Part shown: one piece after another, positions 10,260-21,545 of the stretch | Layout: every line of letters begins with the position of its first letter | How positions within the stretch are numbered: the stretch's first letter is position 1 | DNA from: Blasia pusilla | Taxonomy: Eukaryota > Marchantiophyta > Marchantiopsida > Blasiales | Assembly: GCA_050084515.1 (NCBI GenBank) | Contig: CM114274.1 | Coordinates: forward strand, 30,566,001 to 30,630,000 | DNA: 64,000 bases | Direction: 5' to 3' | The notes under the pieces: model-generated | What the model was told of the DNA's origin: nothing | Seen by the model: the letters and a program-made list of their open reading frames with translations, nothing else | The model's database searches: none | Translations under genes and position numbers: made by a program

Positions 10260-11560
10260 GAACCGATATCTGTCCCTAAAGCAGTAAGAAAAACTACAAT
10301 TCAGACAAATATTGAAATAGTGGGAGATACTTCAAGAAAAATAGGTGATGTTGCTTTAGAGAAATCCATGGGACATCAGCCCACGTCTTTTCATCCTAGG
10401 CGATCATCACGAACATGTGTACTAGTACATATGTATGATGCTGCTTGCTCAAACATTCTTCTCTCTTCTTGTATCCAATATGATCCACTCACTAAAATAG
10501 AAGCCCTCAAAAGTACTTTTGATCCTTGTTTGTATCACAAACGATCTTCTACAAATCAATTACTCATAATTATTGTATATGTAGATGATCTTGCTTGTTC
10601 TAGCAGATAATCTTATTCAGCTACAACAATTTAAAATTCATGTTCAGTCCATTTTTAAAATGGTTGACATGGGAGAGCTTCATCACTTGTTAGGACTTCA
10701 GGTGGTAAGAGACAGGGCACATCACAAGATTTCTTTGCATCAACAAAGGTATATCTGTGAAAAACTTGTAGAATTCGGGATGAAAGATTGTCATACAGTT
10801 TCTACCCCTTTTGTGCCTGGGACAACATTGTCCAAACCCACATCTGCTCCTACAAGTGATGATCTTGCTCATTTTCAGCAATATCCATATGCTACAATAG
10901 TTGGAAGTCTTATGTATGCTTCAACCATGACTCGTCTTGACATCTCTTTCAGTGTCGGCCAGTTTTGTAAATACATGTGCAACTATTCTATTGAGGATTG
11001 GCAAGCTGCCATGCATGTGCTAAGGTATTTGAAGGGAACTTCCAATATGGGTATCACCTTTGATGGTTCCACCCATGATTTTATTCTTCAGGCCTATGCA
11101 GATGCCAATTTTGCTTCTTCTAAAGATGATAGAAAATCTATTTCAGGATTTTTTCTTATCATGGCAAGAGGTGCAGTACATTGGGCCTCAAGGAAGCAGA
11201 CAATTACTGCACAGTCTACTACAGAAGCTGAATATATAGCCCTCAATGAGGCCACCAAAGAAATACTTTGGATTCGACATTTACTTGCCGAGATTGGTTT
11301 TTCATAGCAAACTCCAACAATTCTTTACAAAGACAATCAAGCTGCAATTCAACTATCAAATAATTTTTGTTCCAATTCCAAAATCCGACATTTGGAACTA
11401 AAATTCTTCTTCATATCAGAACACATTCAACAACAAAATATTCGTCTACAAGAATATAGATCCTCAGTTCAGGCTGCTGATGTTTTGACCAAAAGTCTAT
11501 CTAAATACCAACATTATTTCTTACTCCAAATATTAGGATGTAGGAAATGCAACTGAGTGG
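10260..11560 (+). pseudogene. Copia element 1 RT C-terminal part and RNase H
   Basis: After a linker, the frame jumps from DPLTKIEALKS straight to TFDPCLYHKRSS and IIIVYVDDLACSS (about 10585). The fingers and palm segments that normally precede YVDD are therefore deleted, roughly 150 residues. From 10585 the frame runs on through RT thumb and RNase H (ADANFASSKDDRKSISG, QSTTEAEYIALNEA, then after a stop KDNQAAIQLS and DVLTKSLSK). RNase H motifs are all present, RT is not. Confidence 0.8.
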
Positions 11561-11628
11561 GAGATACGACACTTTTCGAGTAGATAGCTCCATGTTCTTC
11601 CAACTAGATTATCCTAGCTCAGTGGGAA

Positions 11629-11968
11629 TGTTAGATAAATATATTTTAGATAAAGGTGTTCAACTTAAAATGTGTTAAAGGAACTACCTAAATGCTGCTA
11701 CTCTTAGTAGCTCGACATCTAACCTAAGACACTTGATCACTTGGCCACTTGGTCAGTTGGCTACTTGGTCACTTGGACATTTGGCTACTTTGCCACTTGA
11801 CCACTTGGCCACTCAACCACAGACTATCTTGTCTCTAGCCACTATCCAGATTAGTATATAGTCTAGGGCTTGAATAAACACCATACTTGAAGTTCTCCAT
11901 AAAGTTTAGGCGCAGCTTTACCATTATATCATTGCCATTGTGTATACATCTCTCATATATTTCTAACA
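11629..11968 (+). repeat. Copia element 1, 3' LTR with CACTTGG minisatellite
   Basis: 340 bp, TGTTAGAT...CTAACA. It differs from the 5' LTR chiefly by an expanded run of 9-bp-like CACTTGGnn/CTACTTGGnn units at about 11725-11820. It is preceded by a purine-rich tract (AGTGGGAA). Confidence 0.85.
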
Positions 11969-13396
11969 CTCCATATGATGTCGATGCCACGGATCCAACA
12001 TTGGGTAATCTCAATGCCATAGAGACAATCTGCTCCTGTAGCTGCTATATCTAAGCAACCATCCTAGCCTTACGCCTGGCATCTCCCTCGACGCATCTAG
12101 GTGGCGGGAGTCTACCTCCTCCATGGGCTCCTCCACCACCCTGTCGGGAAACTCTAGCTCCTCGTCTCCCACCAGGACCACTTGGTGCATGATCTCTAGG
12201 CCTATCCGGACTGGCTCCTCGCTCTGGTGCCCTCTATGGCCCTTGATCCGGACGTAACTTAGGTTGTAAACTGAAAGATCTGGCACGTGTGTAACTGTAT
12301 CTCTAATAATAGTCACACTGATAACCTCCTAATGTAGGACCATCTCCTCCTCCATGCTGAGGCACACGTCTATGACCTTGACGAGTGCAATCACGTTGAT
12401 GATGGGCTCCACCACATGACCGACAAGTAATCGTAGGTGACTGTTGCTGAACTGCATATGAAGGCGCAGGTCTCTGTGGCACGGACTACCGGTATCCTCC
12501 CTAAGCTCGTGGTGCCACAGTCGACCTATCTTGGAGTCCACATTGTTGCACTAGTGGTGTAGACAATCGTGAGTGCTCTCGCCCAAAACCCATGGTGGCT
12601 ACACTCTCCTCCGAAATGTTGCGCTCAATGTTCTTGGCGGTCCTAAAAACATATGTGAACGTAGGGGAGGTGTTCATAAGAAGTACCCCCTTCCACAACC
12701 GTATCCACAGGGTCCGGTCCAACATCGCGTACCATGACTGGATAGCATGAGCCTCTGTCATCCCCTGAGTGACGTTGATCAACCAACGCAAGCGAGTATA
12801 AGCCTCATGCAAACTCTCACCCAGGCGCCTCTAGAAGTCGTGGATGCTCCGCAACTTCTCCGTCCGTATCCCCTGGTAGCTCGCCCTCAACTTAGCGAAG
12901 AACTCAACCACGGGGTTGAACCTGGGACAAACCCAATTAGACGGTGCAACTGCTCCAGTGTGAGTGACCCCTCCTAAACCATCACTAGTGGAAGAGGAAT
13001 TAGCCTCTCTTGACTCCTTCTCCTCATTTCAGAACGGCTCCATCTATGACACATAGTATGGATCATAGTAGAGTCGCCGTGCCTCAATCTCCTGGGCATA
13101 TTTATGGGAGAACTCATGGTAATCGTCCATGGGCGTCCCCTCTAAATGCTAGAACATACCGTTCTATGCTATAAAAGGTTTAACTCTCTAGAGTTCCTAG
13201 CTCGTTGTGAGTCACACCAACTCCTAAACTCGGCAATGAAGTCGTGTAGCTCTATAGTGCCTACAACACCCGAAAACCTACACGGTCCTCTACCTCGGTC
13301 ATCCATCTCGTACGCCCAACTGGTAGGACCACTCAATGTGTACGGTGGATCACTAACATAATCCTCAACATGCTCCCCCTTGTCTGAAGATGACAT
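11969..13396 (-). pseudogene. Copy C gag, 5' part
   Basis: The minus-strand frame from 13396 reads MSSSDKGEHVEDYVSD, then EMDDRGRGPCRFSGVVGTIE and LHDFIAEFRSWCDSQRARNS, matching copy B gag. Later frames (12812-12501) give LRWLINVTQGMTEAHAIQSW and NIERNISEESVATMG. Gag forms the particle in which reverse transcription happens. Stops and frameshifts occur throughout. The right-hand copia boundary at 11968 splits it from 7163-7616. Confidence 0.75.
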
Positions 13397-15113
13397 AGAA
13401 GGAGATCGAGGTGGTCTCTCACGTGGAGACCCTCAAAACCTTGCACCACTCCGGGTAAACCCTCCAGAGATACTCTTAAGTCCACTACCTCGCCTCTCAA
13501 AATCCCGAAAGGATGCCGTGATGGCCCTTGTGCCCCTCTCACACGATCACTCTCAATCTCGCAAGTAATCCCTCAATCACTAAAACTAAACATACCGCAT
13601 TCAATCTACACTCTCTCACTGAGACGTGTGCTTAGCGGCAACAAGCGGCACGGTCCCGCAAATCAACTGATCTATCGTCTCATCGACAAACCATACTCAA
13701 CTCTGGACATCCCACACAGGTCTATATCCCCTAAACCCATACATCATCGATGCTCTCAGCATCAGCATAAAACCCAATATCCCAAATAACTTGCCAATAC
13801 CCAAAATTCCCTCACACGTGCAGGGTAAGAGACTAGAATGGGTAACTTGACAATAATGTCGATGTTGCTCTTCGACAACTATTAATCTCGACCCCAACTC
13901 GATCATGAAGACAACTCCTCCAATCAGCAAGTCATACTCCTCTCCTATTGACGCTGCTTAAACCTCCTCGATGTGTGGTGTAGGTCCACTGGTCTGGTGC
14001 GGCACTGGCAGCACTAACAGCACGGGCGGGAATGGGGTGTGGCACTCAGCGGCATACCCTCCTCAGTCAGCAGTTCACATGCTCTTCTTCTTATTGAAGG
14101 AGCGGCTCTGCGATCAAGATGGTGGGGGTGCCGGGCACGAGCGGCACGGGGTGGCAATCAGCGGCGCATTGCGGCTACAGGCGTCACGACACGATACTCG
14201 ATCGTCGTTGAGCGGCTACCAATCTCAACATAACAGTATGAAATGAAAACTCAAACACCATAACCCGAGGTCACATGCCATCACTAGTTGATAACGAAAC
14301 TCCAATAATAATGGCGGCCAAAACAAAGTACATGGTGGCAGCGCAAGTAAGAGAATCAACGGTCGTCATAGAAGACCATCCACTCCGTAATGGCGGCAAT
14401 AGCAACCAAGGGTGGACAACGGCCGAACGCGGCTCTGAGTAGTGCTAGGCGGCGGCGGCAGCCGACGATGGATGGTGGACCATTGATGGTGGTGGTTGAC
14501 CATCAAAGGCGGACCATTGATGGTGACTTTGACGGCGACGGCCGCCGCCGGCGCAACGGCTGGTTTAGGGTTTGAACAATTTAACCCTAAAAAATTGCCT
14601 AGCAATTGCACTTTTGCAAGATTGACCATAACGTTTTGCTCACAACTCCAAATTGTGCACCGTTTATTGTATAGCGTGCACAGCTTCACGATCTACAATA
14701 GTGTCAAAAAATATTATGAATTAAAAATTTCAGTAAAGACTAACGGGGACTATCGTAAAACCCAACGTCTCTTTCTCATACAAAAATTTTGGCAGCGCTT
14801 TCGTGCTGATTTTTCCCAATGAAAATGTAAGACCTATGAAAATAAAAACCAGCAAGGTACATGGTGCTTCCAAGAGCACCGGCATGGAGAAATTTTCCTC
14901 CATACTCAATCCCTATCAAAAATTGGGCAGCGCTTCCGCGTGCCACTTTTCCACACGAAAAATCGGTAAAGGAAATATAAAAAATGAGCGACTTCGGCTT
15001 GGGTGAGCACTCCCATGAATCGCTGAACGGGGAATACGATCCCCAACTTGCAAAACCAGCAAGTGACCAGCAAGCTCCCCCATGAAGCTCTCTCACTCAT
15101 TTCATTCTCTCTT
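13397..15113 (-). other. Copy C leader between promoter module and gag
   Basis: About 1.7 kb homologous to the copy B leader (37882-39699). It contains a GC-rich stretch of GGCGGC and TTGACxxTGA-like repeats (about 14395-14560) and a decayed version of the leader reading frame seen in copy B: 15096-14776 (RELHGGACWSLAGFASWGSY) and 14689-14366 (NFLGLNCSNPKPAVAPAAAV). No domain is recognised in it. Confidence 0.55.
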
Positions 15114-15631
15114 TGTAAATCAACATCCAATCTCTTTCAACACCATAGCTCTCAAATGTGTGCACTCTCACATGTTTCTCTCAATGTCAAACCAAACCCA
15201 CTATCCTAATGAGAGGCTTGGGTTACACACACAAGGCAAGCAAGACCATAGCTCCGCCGCCTCATGCTAAGAGGTTCAACAAAGAGAGAATGAGCTCTCA
15301 AGCTCTCTGTCCTTGAGATATATCCCTCCCCTCTCCCAAGCTCTCTCCATGGTAACCTATGTTCCCAATTCACCTCTTTGGCTCTTGACCTGATGTAGGA
15401 GGTCAAGGGCCACTTACCAAAAATAGAAATTTGAACATATACTCAAAATGGTACTTACCTAAAATAGTAAATTCCTCAATATGGCTCCAAATGAGCCGAA
15501 ATGAAGGGGAAACCTGCTCTCTCAGATTTCCCAGGGCCTTAGCAAGTCATTCTCGACCTCTTGAGCCTATACTCCACTTCTCGCGAAGGCACTCTACTTG
15601 ATCTCACCGATTTATCCTAAAAGACGTGATA
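15114..15631 (-). repeat. Promoter module (5' end) of copy C
   Basis: 518 bp, starting (minus strand) TATCACGTCTTTTAGG and ending near TGTTGATTTACA. Related copies lie at 39700-40199 (minus), 35943-36451 (plus) and 59046-59561 (plus). It holds a TATA-like GGATATATC-type sequence. The starting base is TAT here where other copies have TGT. Confidence 0.75.
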
Positions 15632-15819
15632 CGTTCACCACCATGTGCACATCAAAGAATATGGATACCCTTTGCATTAATGGGCGCTCTGCATACACAA
15701 TACGACACACAAAATAGAGAAGGATAGGGAAGTCCAAAGCATAATTGCAGAGCTATATATGAAGAACATACTTGTATGAAGAAAAATGGAAGAAAAAGTG
15801 GATTTGGAGTAAGCTATGC

Positions 15820-17560
15820 TCCTGCTCTTATACCTTCACATGAACGTAGATGAGCTTGATAAGTGTTAGAGGATGCCTTAGAGAGAATGTTGGAAAGTTG
15901 ATTTGATGAAAATTCTTGGAGATCTGCTCTTGAAGTTGATCGAGCCCTTTCGTAATCACTTGATTGAAAGGAGGTAGAATTACTTGTATAGCCAGAAGAA
16001 GACAAGCTCCGGCAGATATCAATTGCTGTTGGACTAAAAGATTCCCCTCCTCTACATCGGCCACATGATCCATCAAGATAAGTGCATCTCCTTGGAGGAA
16101 TCTTGAAGTCATAATCGGTTCTACCAACGCCCAACTCCTAAAAAAAGCTGTTGGAGCATATGTGACTAAGGAGGAAAGTCCCACCTTCCAAAATAGGCTA
16201 GATAGTTTTTTGTGAAGCCATGACACTATCATCTCCCTCAAATGTATTTGGGCGAAGAAGTTGACTTCAAGTTGCCTTGATACAATTGACAAAAGAGGCT
16301 AACCAGTTTAAGAAGGTTCAAGTGGGAGGACAATTGGCAATGCTAAGAAGGTAGGAAGGATATCGTAGACAACAAGAGAGAATCCCATAAGCCACTTGGG
16401 GATCCCCTATATGAGGTAACAAATGAAGCCATTATACGTTTTTCAAAAAGGCCTCATCCTAGACCTCGCAGACATCGTCAATTGGCACTCCAAGAACTTG
16501 CACCCCTTTGATATAGATGGGAAAATTAGGAGTAGGCAGGTTTAATGTCGAGGGAAGATATGAAGAAGATCATACCCAATGTTAACTAGGTTGGAATTTA
16601 AGGTTTAAGCAAGAGAGTTGCTCCACAAAATGGATATAAGTAGAGACAACTTCAAAATGAGGACTTATAATGTGGGTATCATTAGCAATAGAAGGGAAGA
16701 GATGAGATGGAAATTCTTGGATTGACGATCAAAGGGTATAAAAATGTGCAATGGCAAAGAGTAGGCCACCCATGGGATCATCTTGACATGTGCTATAAGC
16801 TGATTGGAGAATACTATGTTCTCTGGAAGTAGCATGGTGAGAATAGATAATGGACGTAGCATAGGCATAGAAAGAGCGGACAAATGGAATGAAACTCGTA
16901 AGTTGTCTTCCTACACAGTGTAACTCCTCAAATATGGCTGGACGAGAAACTGGGTTGAATGTGTCATCCACATTCACTTGAATTACTACCCACTCTGGAT
17001 GAATATTAAGAGTGGATCAAATCCCATGAGCCATCACCTCACAACCATCAAGGGTTGCCACTCCAAATTAATGAGGAAATAAGTGGGCGATAAAATGAGG
17101 ACAAAATTGCAAGTAGAGGGAACGACTAACCAAGCGGTACAAAACCTCTCCAATAACCAAATGGAAAAAACCAGAAGAAGACTTATCCGTAGCCAATAAA
17201 GAACATGCACCCAAGAGCCTAGAGATAGAAAATGGGAGATGACATGTTGCAATATGTGCATATACCTTACATAGCGAGATAAAGCCACTGGCTGAATCTA
17301 CCAAGATAAAGCAATCATGGAGATGCTAAAAAACCATGCTTGATAGCCCACTTGGTGATAGGTGAGGAGTATGAAAAACTCCAAATCAAGATCATTTGTA
17401 TAGTCTTCCACAAAAGATGGTGCATCACCACTTGAAGGAGGGTGAAGAGCTTCTATGAGAGGCATTCTGTTCGCACTTGGAACCGCAGGAGAGAGAGGCC
17501 CCATTGCTTGTGCAAGTGAAAATCCACCAACTTGCCCCAAAAATAGACTTCGTTGAAGGC
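15820..17560 (-). pseudogene. LINE-type (non-LTR) reverse transcriptase remnant
   Basis: Minus-strand pieces in order read HLVIGEVLYRLVSRSLYLQF (17150 region), HQFGVATLDGCEV, VIQVNVDDTFNPVSRPAIFE (RT motif A region, about 16990-16930), FIPFVRSFYAYATSIIYSHH and STCQDDPMGGLLFAIAHFYT, which resembles the QGDP-L-LF block of non-LTR RTs. The finger and thumb regions continue to about 15830 (frame 16292-15828). Stops and frameshifts are frequent. I know this RT type from plant LINE-like elements but cannot name the clade. No endonuclease or poly-A tail was found. Confidence 0.65.
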
Positions 17561-17625
17561 AATGTGGTATTGAAGGCCTAGCTCATTCAATTGTGGATCT
17601 CACGAGTTAGAGTGGTTCAGACTAC

Positions 17626-17808
17626 GGGGAGAATGTGGTTTGTTCCACACACATTTAGAGTTTAAAATTGTTGGTTTCGTAGCATGAACTCTCATTCTGA
17701 TTTCTGATGAGGAATATGGGGAGAGTGTGGTTTGTCCCACGCACATTTAGAGTTTAAAATTTTTGGTTTCGTAGCATGAACTCTCATTCTGATTTCTGAT
17801 GAGGAATT
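17626..17808 (+). repeat. 92-bp tandem duplication
   Basis: Two adjacent copies (17626-17717 and 17718-17808) starting GGGGAGA(A/G)TGTGGTTTGT and ending TTTCTGATGAGGAAT. They differ at a handful of positions, so the duplication is not recent. Confidence 0.8.
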
Positions 17809-18139
17809 GCAAAGCTAGAGCACCTACTAGAGAACACCTCCTGACTGAATGCCCACATTGTTTTAGGAATGGATGCAATGTACTTTTCCGAATGGGCAGT
17901 ATGTTTTTATGGGCAGGATTCAATAGTATAATTCTTGGATGCAATTTTGTTTTCAAGAAGCCCATACCACTACAGCGCACGGGCGTAATCTACTAGTGTT
18001 TCATAAACGCTGATCAACCTGCAACCTTTCACATTGAGAGTCGAGGTTCCAATGAGAGGCTGAGACAGATCTCCTCCTACGCCTGTAATTAATGCTCTTG
18101 GAAGTGGGTGCATAGCTAACTACTCAAGCGATCTAAGAA

Positions 18140-18544
18140 TGCAGGAATTGTCTCCATTCGAATTCCAAAGGGCCCCTGGAAGATCCAGAAAGAATAATAT
18201 CAGTTTTCCTCGTGTCAAGGAAGCCAAAGAAACCGCACCCAATGTCGCTTCGAAAGTGGTGAAGTCAAAGAAACAGGAAAAAAGGGCGAGGTGCATTACA
18301 TGCCTGTGAACGGCGTAGAAAGAGAGTGAAAGAGGTAGAAGGCCGTGGAAACCGCGAGTCAGATGACAAATCCTCAAAGGATGAAGCTGAGCTCAAAGAA
18401 CTCCGTGTTATCACTAGCAGGCTGAATAGAGAAAAATTGGGCTACGAACCATATGTGTGGAGGTCCGTGCAACAGAAGGTCTGGGAAGACTCGCAGCTCT
18501 ATAGTTTATGGCAGCAGATGGCTCTTGCGGAAGCCTGCACTTCG
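18140..18544 (+). pseudogene. CLSY/DRD1-like SNF2 gene, upstream exon
   Basis: A plus-strand frame (SPFEFQRAPGRSRKNNISFP, then a Lys-rich stretch) shifts frame near 18305 and continues as ESDDKSSKDEAELKELRVIT, ending in EDSQLYSLWQQMALAEAC. It stops at a good splice donor, TTCG|GTGAGTG, at 18544/18545. The LW-x-x-M pattern before the helicase domain resembles the region that precedes the SNF2 domain in CLASSY/DRD1 remodellers. Copia element 2 starts 90 bp into the intron. The link to the helicase exons at 25.8-27.5 kb is inference from order and orientation. Confidence 0.45.
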
Positions 18545-18633
18545 GTGAGTGTTTCTTGGATTGTGTGTTCATGTGATTGTAAGGGATAGTTTGAACTTGT
18601 GATGACTGAGACGGGAGGATTGTAAGGATTAAG

Positions 18634-19425
18634 TGTTAGGATTTCACATAAAATTGTCTGCTGTTTTCTTCCAGTTTTTTTTAACTATGGTTAGTTCTGC
18701 AAACTATGGTTGGAGGTTTATCATAGTTACAAGTCTCAGTTAGTCTACTAGTTACCTCTTTAACTATTCTTGTGAGTTTTGGTTATGTTTAATTGTGCAC
18801 ATGGTGTCTTTGGCCTCCCCTGCTTTGTGTTGGCATGTTGTCTTTGTCCTCCCCCGATGTGTTGGCCTATTCTGGTATCTTTGGCTTTGTTGTCCGGCCA
18901 TTCCTAGTGTGTCGCCTTTGCTGCTCTTGTCTTTGGCCCTTCCACCTTGCCCTACCATGCAAAGTGGTCCCTTCGCTGGTCTCTTCTAGGAAACTATATA
19001 ACTCCCCTCTCTTCCCTTCTTCTTTGATTCACTTCTACCCCGCCCTCTAAGGTGTGGGTTTTGAGATTAGCTCCTACATACCTGAACCTCTGCTGGTGCC
19101 TTGATCAACTAAGAAGGAATGTGCATTGGTGTGGAGAATGCTCCAAGAACCAATCTAGCACAAACTCCTGCATCTTGGTTTCAACCACCTCTCTTCAGGA
19201 CTTGTGTATTCTAATAAGGTGTTGCCTTTCAAGCACCCAGTTCTCAATAGAAGTTGTAGACCAGTTCTACATGCAATCCATTTTCAGGTTTACTCTTTCA
19301 GGTTTGTAAGTGATTACCCTCATGTACATGGTTCAGTGGAAGATCCTGTCGGGATCTACTATCTTTCTATTCTTTTAAAAGTTTTAAAAGTAAGATCTAG
19401 AGGAAGTAGAATTCTGATTTCAACA
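18634..19425 (+). repeat. Copia element 2, 5' LTR
   Basis: 792 bp. It is near-identical to 23622-24413 with small indels (for example CTGCTGTTTTC against CTATTTTC near the start, and differences around GGCCATTCCTAG). A TATA-like AACTATATAACTCC sits at about 18991. Confidence 0.92.
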
Positions 19426-19551
19426 GGTTATGGGCCCACGATTGCTTTTCATAGAATAGCAACGTGCAACAAATCATAAGGGAGTAAGAATTTCTTTCAA
19501 AGGAAAATATTTCTCTCTCCCTATATTGACACAGCTGCAAAATTAGCAACC

Positions 19552-20337
19552 ATGGTATCCACTTACATGATACCCATCAATCCTCTTACGTCAGAAAACT
19601 GGAGGGAATGGTCTTACGACATCAGAATTCTATTGGCTGGAAAATGCCTACTGAATCTGATCATAGACATCCCGACTCCAACTGAGATGACAATGAAGGA
19701 TTGGAATAGAGATAACAATCTGGCCATTAGCTACGTGGTTTCCAACATGTCGAAACCATGTAAAGAAAGGTCTCGATCGTATGATAAAGCTTATGAGATG
19801 TGGGAGGCTTTGAAGAAGGTTTATGCTACAACTGCCAGTACTAACTTACTTAGAAATTGGCAGAAGCTAGGAAACCTTAGGCATAATGGAGAGACCCCCA
19901 TCTCTGATCATATTGATCTAGTAAACATTTACCTTGATGCCCTTATTTCTGGAGGCCTACTTATGGATGAAAATCAAAAGGTAGATGCTCTTTGTATGAC
20001 CCTTGGTAGGAAGTATGCTTTTGCATTAAACATGATATCTGAGAGAGCATCTTCTACTTTAACCATGGAGTATGCTACTGGTGTGATCCAACGCGAGGAG
20101 AACACTAACCAGCGTCTATGTGAGTTTGAATCTGATCAAATCAACTTCACATCAAGTTCCAAGATCAAGGGCACAAGCAACGCCAGAAGTAAGGAGCAGG
20201 AGAAGGTGAAGAAGAAGAAGAAGAAGGTTCTATCTCACCTCATCTGCACATTTTGTGAAAAGACCGGGCACATAGCCTTAGATTGTTTCAAGAGAATCAA
20301 GTTTGAGGCAGAGAGGGAGGAAGAGATCAAGAAGTGA
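19552..20337 (+). CDS. Copia element 2 gag
   Basis: An open frame of 261 residues. It has a Gag (UBN2/retrotran_gag-type) body with PINPLTSENWREWSYDIRIL at the N-terminus and YDKAYEMWEALKKVY in the middle. A Lys-rich patch is followed by a canonical CCHC zinc knuckle near the C-terminus (CTFCEKTGHIALDC, Cx2Cx4Hx4C). The start codon is 126 bp after the LTR. It is the only undamaged large transposon frame in the window. Confidence 0.8.
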   Translation: MVSTYMIPINPLTSENWREWSYDIRILLAGKCLLNLIIDIPTPTEMTMKDWNRDNNLAISYVVSNMSKPCKERSRSYDKAYEMWEALKKVYATTASTNLLRNWQKLGNLRHNGETPISDHIDLVNIYLDALISGGLLMDENQKVDALCMTLGRKYAFALNMISERASSTLTMEYATGVIQREENTNQRLCEFESDQINFTSSSKIKGTSNARSKEQEKVKKKKKKVLSHLICTFCEKTGHIALDCFKRIKFEAEREEEIKK

Positions 20338-20358
20338 AAGTTAAAGGGAAAAGGCCAT

Positions 20359-21540
20359 GTGCGCCCATCAGTCAATACTTTCACGACTCTAAACGAGAGT
20401 GATTCTTTAGAATCCAACATGCTGTCCATGTCTTCTATCCAGAAGGCATCGGATATATGGATCATTGACGGTGGTTCGTCCAGACACATGTGTGGAGAGG
20501 CACGAATGCTTGATGAGATACATAGTATAACTCCATCCACCGTCTCTATTGCTAATGGAGTTCTCTACACCATATCAATGAGTGGGAGTGCTACCATCTA
20601 CACTAAGGTTGGGACTCACATCAATGTTATCAAACTAACAGATGTCCTATATCATGAGAATTTCCACAATTTGATTGCTACTACGCAATTGAAAAATGAT
20701 GGCATCAAGGTTAGACTTGACGAAAACGAGGTGTATTCTTTCCTCAACCAGAAAGGTCAAGTGGTGGCTTATTCTTGCTTGTCCCCATGTGGATCTCTTT
20801 ACCATCTAGATGGAACTTGTACCATGAAGGTCAAGGCAAACCTTGCCCAAGTTGAGTCAACTTTCCTACTCTGGCATCGAAGGTTGGGGCATCTGAGTGC
20901 GGAAGGTATGAGGCAACTTCAACAAGTTACCACAGATACAAAGTTCATTGTTCCTTCTGAATTCTTCTGTGAATTCTGCATCAAGGGAAAACACAGCAAG
21001 AGAAGTTTTCTGAATAAATGAAGTCAAGTTTGAGCCCACGCTTGGCCTGATCCATAGTGACGTATGTGGTCCTTTCAAGATGAAGTCCCTTGGAGGTGCC
21101 TTATACTATGTCTCTTTCGTCGACGATTGTACAAGGAAATCTTTTGTGTTTCCTCTGAAACTGAAGAGAGATGTTCTACAGAAGTTCAAAGCATTTGCTG
21201 ATTGGGCAGAAACTCAAACTAGGAAGAAAGTCAAAATCTTCAGATCTGATGGAGGTGGAGAATTCTTCAACCAAGAGTTTGACAGGTATCTTGTTGAAAA
21301 AGGGATTACACATCAATCTTCAGCAAGGGATAGTCCTCAACAGAACGGAGTTGCAGAGAGATTAAATCCTACGCTGGTCACAAAGACCAACTGCATGCTT
21401 GGTGATTCCAAGTTAAGCAAAGGATATTGGTTTGAGGCAACCAGGTATGCAAATCTCTTGCGTAATCTTAGTCCTACCAGAGCTCTTGCAGTAAACCCTG
21501 AAGAGGCATGGTCAGAACACAACCTGATGTGTCTATGATT
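20359..21540 (+). pseudogene. Copia element 2 protease and integrase
   Basis: Frame 20359-21021 has ASDIWIIDGGSSRHMCGEA, the protease region, with DGG where the usual active site is DSG, then the HHCC domain (LLWHRRLGHLSAEGM ... CEFCIKGKHSKRSF). A stop at 21019 and frame change lead to 21080-21538: YVSFVDDCTRKSFVF (first Asp region nearby), IFRSDGGGEFFNQEF (second Asp), DSPQQNGVAERLN (Glu) and LRNLSPTRALAVNPEEAW. The catalytic triad residues are visible. Confidence 0.8.
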
Positions 21541-21545
21541 GGTGT

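Larger units (their letters stand above)
7617..11968 (+). mobile_element. Copia element 1 (Ty1/copia), nested in copy C gag
   Basis: The unit is bounded by TGTTAGAT...CTAACA and a perfect 5-bp duplication, CTCCA (7612-7616 and 11969-11973). LTRs are 7617-7909 and 11629-11968. The domain order GAG-PR-INT-RT-RNase H is that of copia. A primer-binding-like GGTTATGGGC follows the 5' LTR directly and AGTGGGAA precedes the 3' LTR. The RT N-terminal half is missing at about 10505-10515, and frames are broken, so it cannot move by itself. Confidence 0.9.
1..15631 (-). mobile_element. Copy C: Ty3/gypsy element with methyltransferase and PHD domains, nested insertions
   Basis: Read on the minus strand the order is promoter module (15631-15114), long leader, gag, protease, C5-methyltransferase, reverse transcriptase, RNase H, integrase and the start of a PHD finger, which runs off the window at base 1. 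The PR-RT-RH-IN order is that of Ty3/gypsy elements. Two insertions split it: a solo-LTR-like unit at 2170-4374 (inside RT) and a copia element at 7617-11968 (inside gag). Removing both rejoins the gypsy sequence exactly at their target duplications. Every domain carries stops or frameshifts, so this copy is dead. The 3' end lies outside the window. Confidence 0.85.
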
